DNA of 64,000 nucleotides from an uncultured Clostridia bacterium. GTDB taxonomy: Bacteria > Bacillota > Clostridia > UBA1381. The stretch is from positions 270,509 to 334,508 of the forward strand of contig CAKSUM010000001.1 of the NCBI GenBank assembly GCA_934501535.1, given 5' to 3'. Below, in pieces: positions 61,580-64,000 of this stretch. How positions within the stretch are numbered: position 1 is the first letter of the stretch; every line of letters begins with the position of its first letter. A model generated the notes under the pieces. The model did not search any database, was not told where the DNA came from, and saw only the letters and a list, made by a program, of their open reading frames with translations. A program made the position numbers and the translations under genes.

Positions 61580-61608
61580 ATTATACCACATTTCGTGGTA
61601 TTTGTCAA
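61580..61608 (-). promoter_or_regulatory. Consensus promoter with spacer dyad for the phage-like genes
   Basis: Minus strand TTGACA (61608-61603), 17-base spacer, TATAAT (61585-61580). The spacer and its edges contain ACCACGAAATGTGGT, a near-palindrome, suggesting a repressor site. Confidence 0.85.
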
Positions 61609-61713
61609 TAGATATTCCATATTTTATCATTTTTAATTATCTAAAACATGTAATACGGAGTTAAAAATACAATTTACCGGTTTAAACAATATTAAATTTT
61701 TTTGAAAAAACTA

Positions 61714-61743
61714 TTGACAAACTATGTATAAATGTGGTATTAT
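61714..61743 (+). promoter_or_regulatory. Promoter of tRNA-Trp
   Basis: TTGACA (61714-61719), 18-base spacer, TATTAT (61738-61743), 20 bases before the tRNA. Confidence 0.65.
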
Positions 61744-61762
61744 AAATAGGTAGTTAAAATTT

Positions 61763-61838
61763 AGGGGTGTAGCTCAGTTGGTAGAGCATTGGTCTCCAAA
61801 ACCAAGTGCCCAAGGTTCGAGTCCTTGTACCCCTGCCA
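61763..61838 (+). tRNA. tRNA-Trp (anticodon CCA)
   Basis: A complete cloverleaf can be folded: acceptor AGGGGTG/TACCCCT (one G-U), D arm GCTC-AGTTGGTAGA-GAGC region, anticodon stem TTGGT/ACCAA with loop CTCCAAA (anticodon CCA), T arm CAAGG-TTCGAGT-CCTTG, discriminator G and encoded 3' CCA. Confidence 0.95.
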
Positions 61839-61849
61839 TTACAAATTGT

Positions 61850-61888
61850 CCTCAAACTTAGCCACTTTTGCAGGTTTGAGGGCTTTTT
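61850..61888 (+). terminator. Terminator after tRNA-Trp
   Basis: CCTCAAAC (61850-61857) pairs with GTTTGAGG (61874-61881), followed by GCTTTTT. Confidence 0.75.
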
Positions 61889-61890
61889 AA

Positions 61891-62033
61891 TTCTGTCCGA
61901 AAAATACCTTTTCGGACAGAATCCAAGTAGAATCCAAGTAAATTACCCCGCAACCAGCGCCTCCAGACGATTGTTCTTTAGCCCAAAACGCATTGCCATG
62001 CGTTTCGGGTACCCATCTAACTGCGTTAGAATT
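61891..62033. other. Hairpin- and repeat-rich intergenic stretch after tRNA-Trp
   Basis: Contains a perfect 13-bp inverted repeat TTCTGTCCGAAAA/TTTTCGGACAGAA (61891-61921), a tandem 11-mer GAATCCAAGTA twice (61919-61940), an 11-bp stem with one mismatch (61982-61992 with 61999-62009) and TCTAAC-TGC-GTTAGA (62016-62030). No gene is convincing. It could be a structured RNA, an old integration site next to the tRNA, or both. Confidence 0.5.
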
Positions 62034-62076
62034 GTCCCCGGACTTAGTGTGTATGCTTTGTCCGGGGACTTTTTTC
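62034..62076 (+). terminator. Strong terminator of unknown transcript
   Basis: GTCCCCGGAC (62034-62043) pairs exactly with GTCCGGGGAC (62060-62069), followed by seven T. It is the second terminator after tRNA-Trp and implies transcription of 61891-62033. Confidence 0.85.
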
Positions 62077-62230
62077 TATTCTGATTTTTTATTCCGTTTT
62101 ATATTTATTTTTATCCATTTATATCCGTTTCGCCGTCGCCGCCGACGGCACGAATCTATCTGTAGTTCATACATATATTATTTTATTGATATACCCATAT
62201 ATAATATGGAGTAAAATTTTGGAGGTATTT

Positions 62231-62398
62231 ATGATTAAATTAGGAACAGAAAAGGAATTGTTTAAGATTAAACATCTGCCGATTAACATTCAAACCGCTA
62301 TATCTGAAGATGTGCGGATTGTGGACGAAAATTACGGCAAAAACAGAAATATTGTTACCGCCGAATATTGGTGGAAATACGATATTGACTTTTATTAA
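62231..62398 (+). CDS. Hypothetical 55-residue protein
   Basis: ATG 62231 follows GGAGGTATTT. The product begins MIKLGTEKELFKIKHLPINI and ends AEYWWKYDIDFY, acidic and soluble, with no recognised domain. It may be the head of a longer protein truncated at 62398. It precedes the GH28 gene by 49 bases and may be co-transcribed. Confidence 0.5.
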   Translation: MIKLGTEKELFKIKHLPINIQTAISEDVRIVDENYGKNRNIVTAEYWWKYDIDFY

Positions 62399-62447
62399 AA
62401 CATAGGTTATACTATTGTCAAATTCTTGAAAACAAAGGAGAAATATT

Positions 62448-63857
62448 ATGAAAAAATCGTATGCCGTATTCATTGACGATAAAAAAACCGATATCGAAGA
62501 GGCACGAGTATCCAAATATCCGTTTAACCGTCATTGGCCGGGACATCAAAGAAGTCTTGAGCAAACCGAAATATGCGGATTTATAAGCTTTGACGCAGAA
62601 GAAAAAAGGGAAATAAAAATTGTATGCGAGTTTGATTTCAAAAAAATATTTGTTAAACCCAAATCGCTTAATATAGTACCAAAAATTAACGGCAATATCA
62701 TTACTTTCGACATTACAAAACCGTGTAAAGCAGTTGTTGAGTTTGATGACAGGCACGGGGCTTTACATTTGTTTGCAAATCCTAAAGAAAATAACACAAA
62801 ATTTGACGGTGAAACAATTGTATTCAAAAAGGGTGTTCACAATCCGGGCAGAATTGTACTTAAAAGCAATCAGAAAATTTACATCGAAGAGGGTGCTGTT
62901 GTCTACGGTGAAATATACGGCGAAGATGTTTCAAATGTTGAGATTTCGGGCAGAGGTATTTTAGACCACAGCAAGCAAAAATCATTTACCGCGGATGATA
63001 AATTTGTTGATCCAATGCGCCCGAGCCCTATTGAAATCAGATATTCCGAAAATGTGGTCATTAAAGATATTGTTGTAAGAGATCCGTTTTTTCTGGCCGT
63101 CCGCCCGATAGGCTGCGAGAATTTGTATATTGATAATATCAAAATTATCGGTTGCTGGAGATATAATTCGGACGGAATTGATTTGATAAATTGTCGGCAT
63201 GGAATTGTCAAGAATTGTTTTGTTCGTTCTTTTGACGATTCAATTTGTCTTAAAGGTTTTTGCTATCCGTTTATTGACGAAATGACGCACAACGGAAAAA
63301 GATATGATATTATGGAGGACATAACTGTTTCCGACTGTGTTGTGTGGAATGACTGGGGCAAAGCCTTGGAAGTCGGAGTAGATCTTTGTGCTGCAGAAAC
63401 GAGAAATTGCAAATTCATAAACTGCGATATAATTCATGCTGCCGGAATGGCAATGGATGTCGCCAACGTTGATTACTCATATGTTCATGATATAGCATTT
63501 GAAAATATTCGTTTGGAATGTTCTGATTACGAGCCCGCTCCTGTATTTCAGGAAAGTGAAGAACAAGTTTATTCTTCCGAATCAAAATATTATCCCTTTT
63601 TATTCTTTGTTGCAATATATTATTCGGAAGAGTATTCCTCCAAAGGTGAAAGAGGCAGAATAAATAATATTACATTTAAGGATATTTATGTATATTCGGA
63701 TCAAATGCCAAACTCAAAAATATTCGGATATGACGAAAAACATAAGGCGGAAAACATCTACTTTGAAAATGTATTTTTAAATGATAAGAAGATAGACAGT
63801 ATTGAAAATGCAAATATTTATACAGAAAATTATACCGATAATGTTACATTCAAATAA
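62448..63857 (+). CDS. GH28-family polygalacturonase-like protein, cytoplasmic
   Basis: 469 residues. The right-handed beta-helix portion (about 135-440) has YNSDGIDLINC (NxDGID, ~243) and VRSFDDSICLKGF (DD, ~265), giving the catalytic aspartates of GH28. The usual GHG motif is replaced in the WGKALEVGVDL segment, so activity or specificity is altered. NPGRIVLKSNQKIYIEEGAV and the N-terminal beta domain (1-130) resemble exo-acting members. No signal peptide, so it probably acts on imported galacturonides or related oligosaccharides. ACAAAGGAGAAATATT sets the start. Confidence 0.78.
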   Translation: MKKSYAVFIDDKKTDIEEARVSKYPFNRHWPGHQRSLEQTEICGFISFDAEEKREIKIVCEFDFKKIFVKPKSLNIVPKINGNIITFDITKPCKAVVEFDDRHGALHLFANPKENNTKFDGETIVFKKGVHNPGRIVLKSNQKIYIEEGAVVYGEIYGEDVSNVEISGRGILDHSKQKSFTADDKFVDPMRPSPIEIRYSENVVIKDIVVRDPFFLAVRPIGCENLYIDNIKIIGCWRYNSDGIDLINCRHGIVKNCFVRSFDDSICLKGFCYPFIDEMTHNGKRYDIMEDITVSDCVVWNDWGKALEVGVDLCAAETRNCKFINCDIIHAAGMAMDVANVDYSYVHDIAFENIRLECSDYEPAPVFQESEEQVYSSESKYYPFLFFVAIYYSEEYSSKGERGRINNITFKDIYVYSDQMPNSKIFGYDEKHKAENIYFENVFLNDKKIDSIENANIYTENYTDNVTFK

Positions 63858-63919
63858 ATCGTTGCTGCGTTAGGTTTAATGTCATGTAAAAATCAATAAA
63901 TTGTGACAAATCATCAAGT

Positions 63920-64000
63920 GATAAAAGTCAACCCCAAATTTTGTGTAAAGTCTTTACGAGACCTCCAAAATGGTATATAATAAAAATATCATTTTGGAGG
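63920..64000 (+). mobile_element. Probable left end of an IS256-family insertion sequence (cut by window edge)
   Basis: Bases 63920-63950 (GATAAAAGTCAACC then TTGTGTAAAG) resemble the IS256-type terminal repeat GATAAAGTCC...TTGTGTAAAA from memory. TTTACG (63953-63958), 17 bases, TATAAT (63976-63981) form a promoter. CCTCCAAAATG (63962-63972) is the exact complement of CATTTTGGAGG (63990-64000), which contains the ribosome binding site of a gene beyond the window, expected to be transposase. Confidence 0.45.

Noticed and set aside
61891..61921. Third copy of the WYL operator (contains GTCC and GGAC)
   Set aside because: It is a hairpin with outward TGTCC-GGACA order and different spacing, with no TAAAAT at the diagnostic distance.
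61919..61940. CRISPR-like repeats
   Set aside because: Two adjacent 11-mers without spacers; no array and no cas genes in the window.

Overview
The window looks like a chromosomal segment of a spore-forming, plant-polysaccharide-degrading gut Clostridium (Bacillota). Evidence: a spoVT orthologue, strong AGGAGG-type ribosome binding sites, consensus sigma-A promoters with TTG/GTG starts, moderately low GC, and giant secreted proteins carrying S-layer homology (SLH) domains together with glycoside hydrolases. SLH-anchored pectin/arabinan enzymes plus GH28 and arabinose genes recall Monoglobus-like pectin degraders; that placement is inference.

Layout. (1) 1-5000: housekeeping genes (cca, M14 peptidase, DUF3343 plus cysteine desulfurase, spoVT), a 34-residue Cys/Arg peptide and a 69-codon gene that lacks a normal start codon. 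(2) 5000-15700: an accessory region with a WYL regulator, a cytoplasmic glycosidase with a divergent AraC regulator, then small genes, decayed ORFs, a Sel1 protein, a DEDDh exonuclease and a large serine recombinase. The WYL gene and the operon at 9907 share one promoter/operator layout (TGGACA-N5-TGTCC followed by TAAAAT at identical spacing), which suggests a common regulator. (3) 15.7-18.9 kb: MFS transporter, TrmH-family methyltransferase, AroD-like enzyme. (4) 19-38.9 kb, minus strand: apparently one ~20 kb operon encoding five very large exported proteins (two with GH clan-A arabinofuranosidase-like domains, one with an SGNH esterase, three with SLH anchors, three sharing an unrecognised ~260-residue repeat), followed by a sugar kinase and L-ribulose-5-phosphate 4-epimerase. 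This reads as surface capture and cleavage of arabinose-containing glycans followed by cytoplasmic arabinose use.

(5) 38.9-44.6 kb: two divergent operons (M14 peptidase, BNR/sialidase-fold protein and LuxR-like regulator to the left; HpcH-type aldolase, FadR-type GntR regulator and sugar isomerase to the right). Matching TTGTATTACAA operators lie at both transcription starts. (6) 44.7-59.6 kb: a capsule/exopolysaccharide locus with initiating sugar-phosphate transferase, glycosyltransferases, Wzy-like polymerase, sulfotransferase, flippase, Fe-S protein, TagD-like cytidylyltransferase and CapE-CapF-CapG for UDP-N-acetyl-L-fucosamine. (7) 59.6-62.2 kb: two isolated phage-tail-like genes under a consensus promoter with dyads, then tRNA-Trp and a hairpin-rich intergenic stretch. 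(8) 62.2-64 kb: a small ORF, a GH28-family protein, and at the right edge what looks like the start of an IS256-type insertion sequence whose ribosome binding site is mirrored by an upstream inverted repeat.

No CRISPR array or rRNA gene was seen. Coordinates of starts were adjusted where a ribosome binding site decided them.
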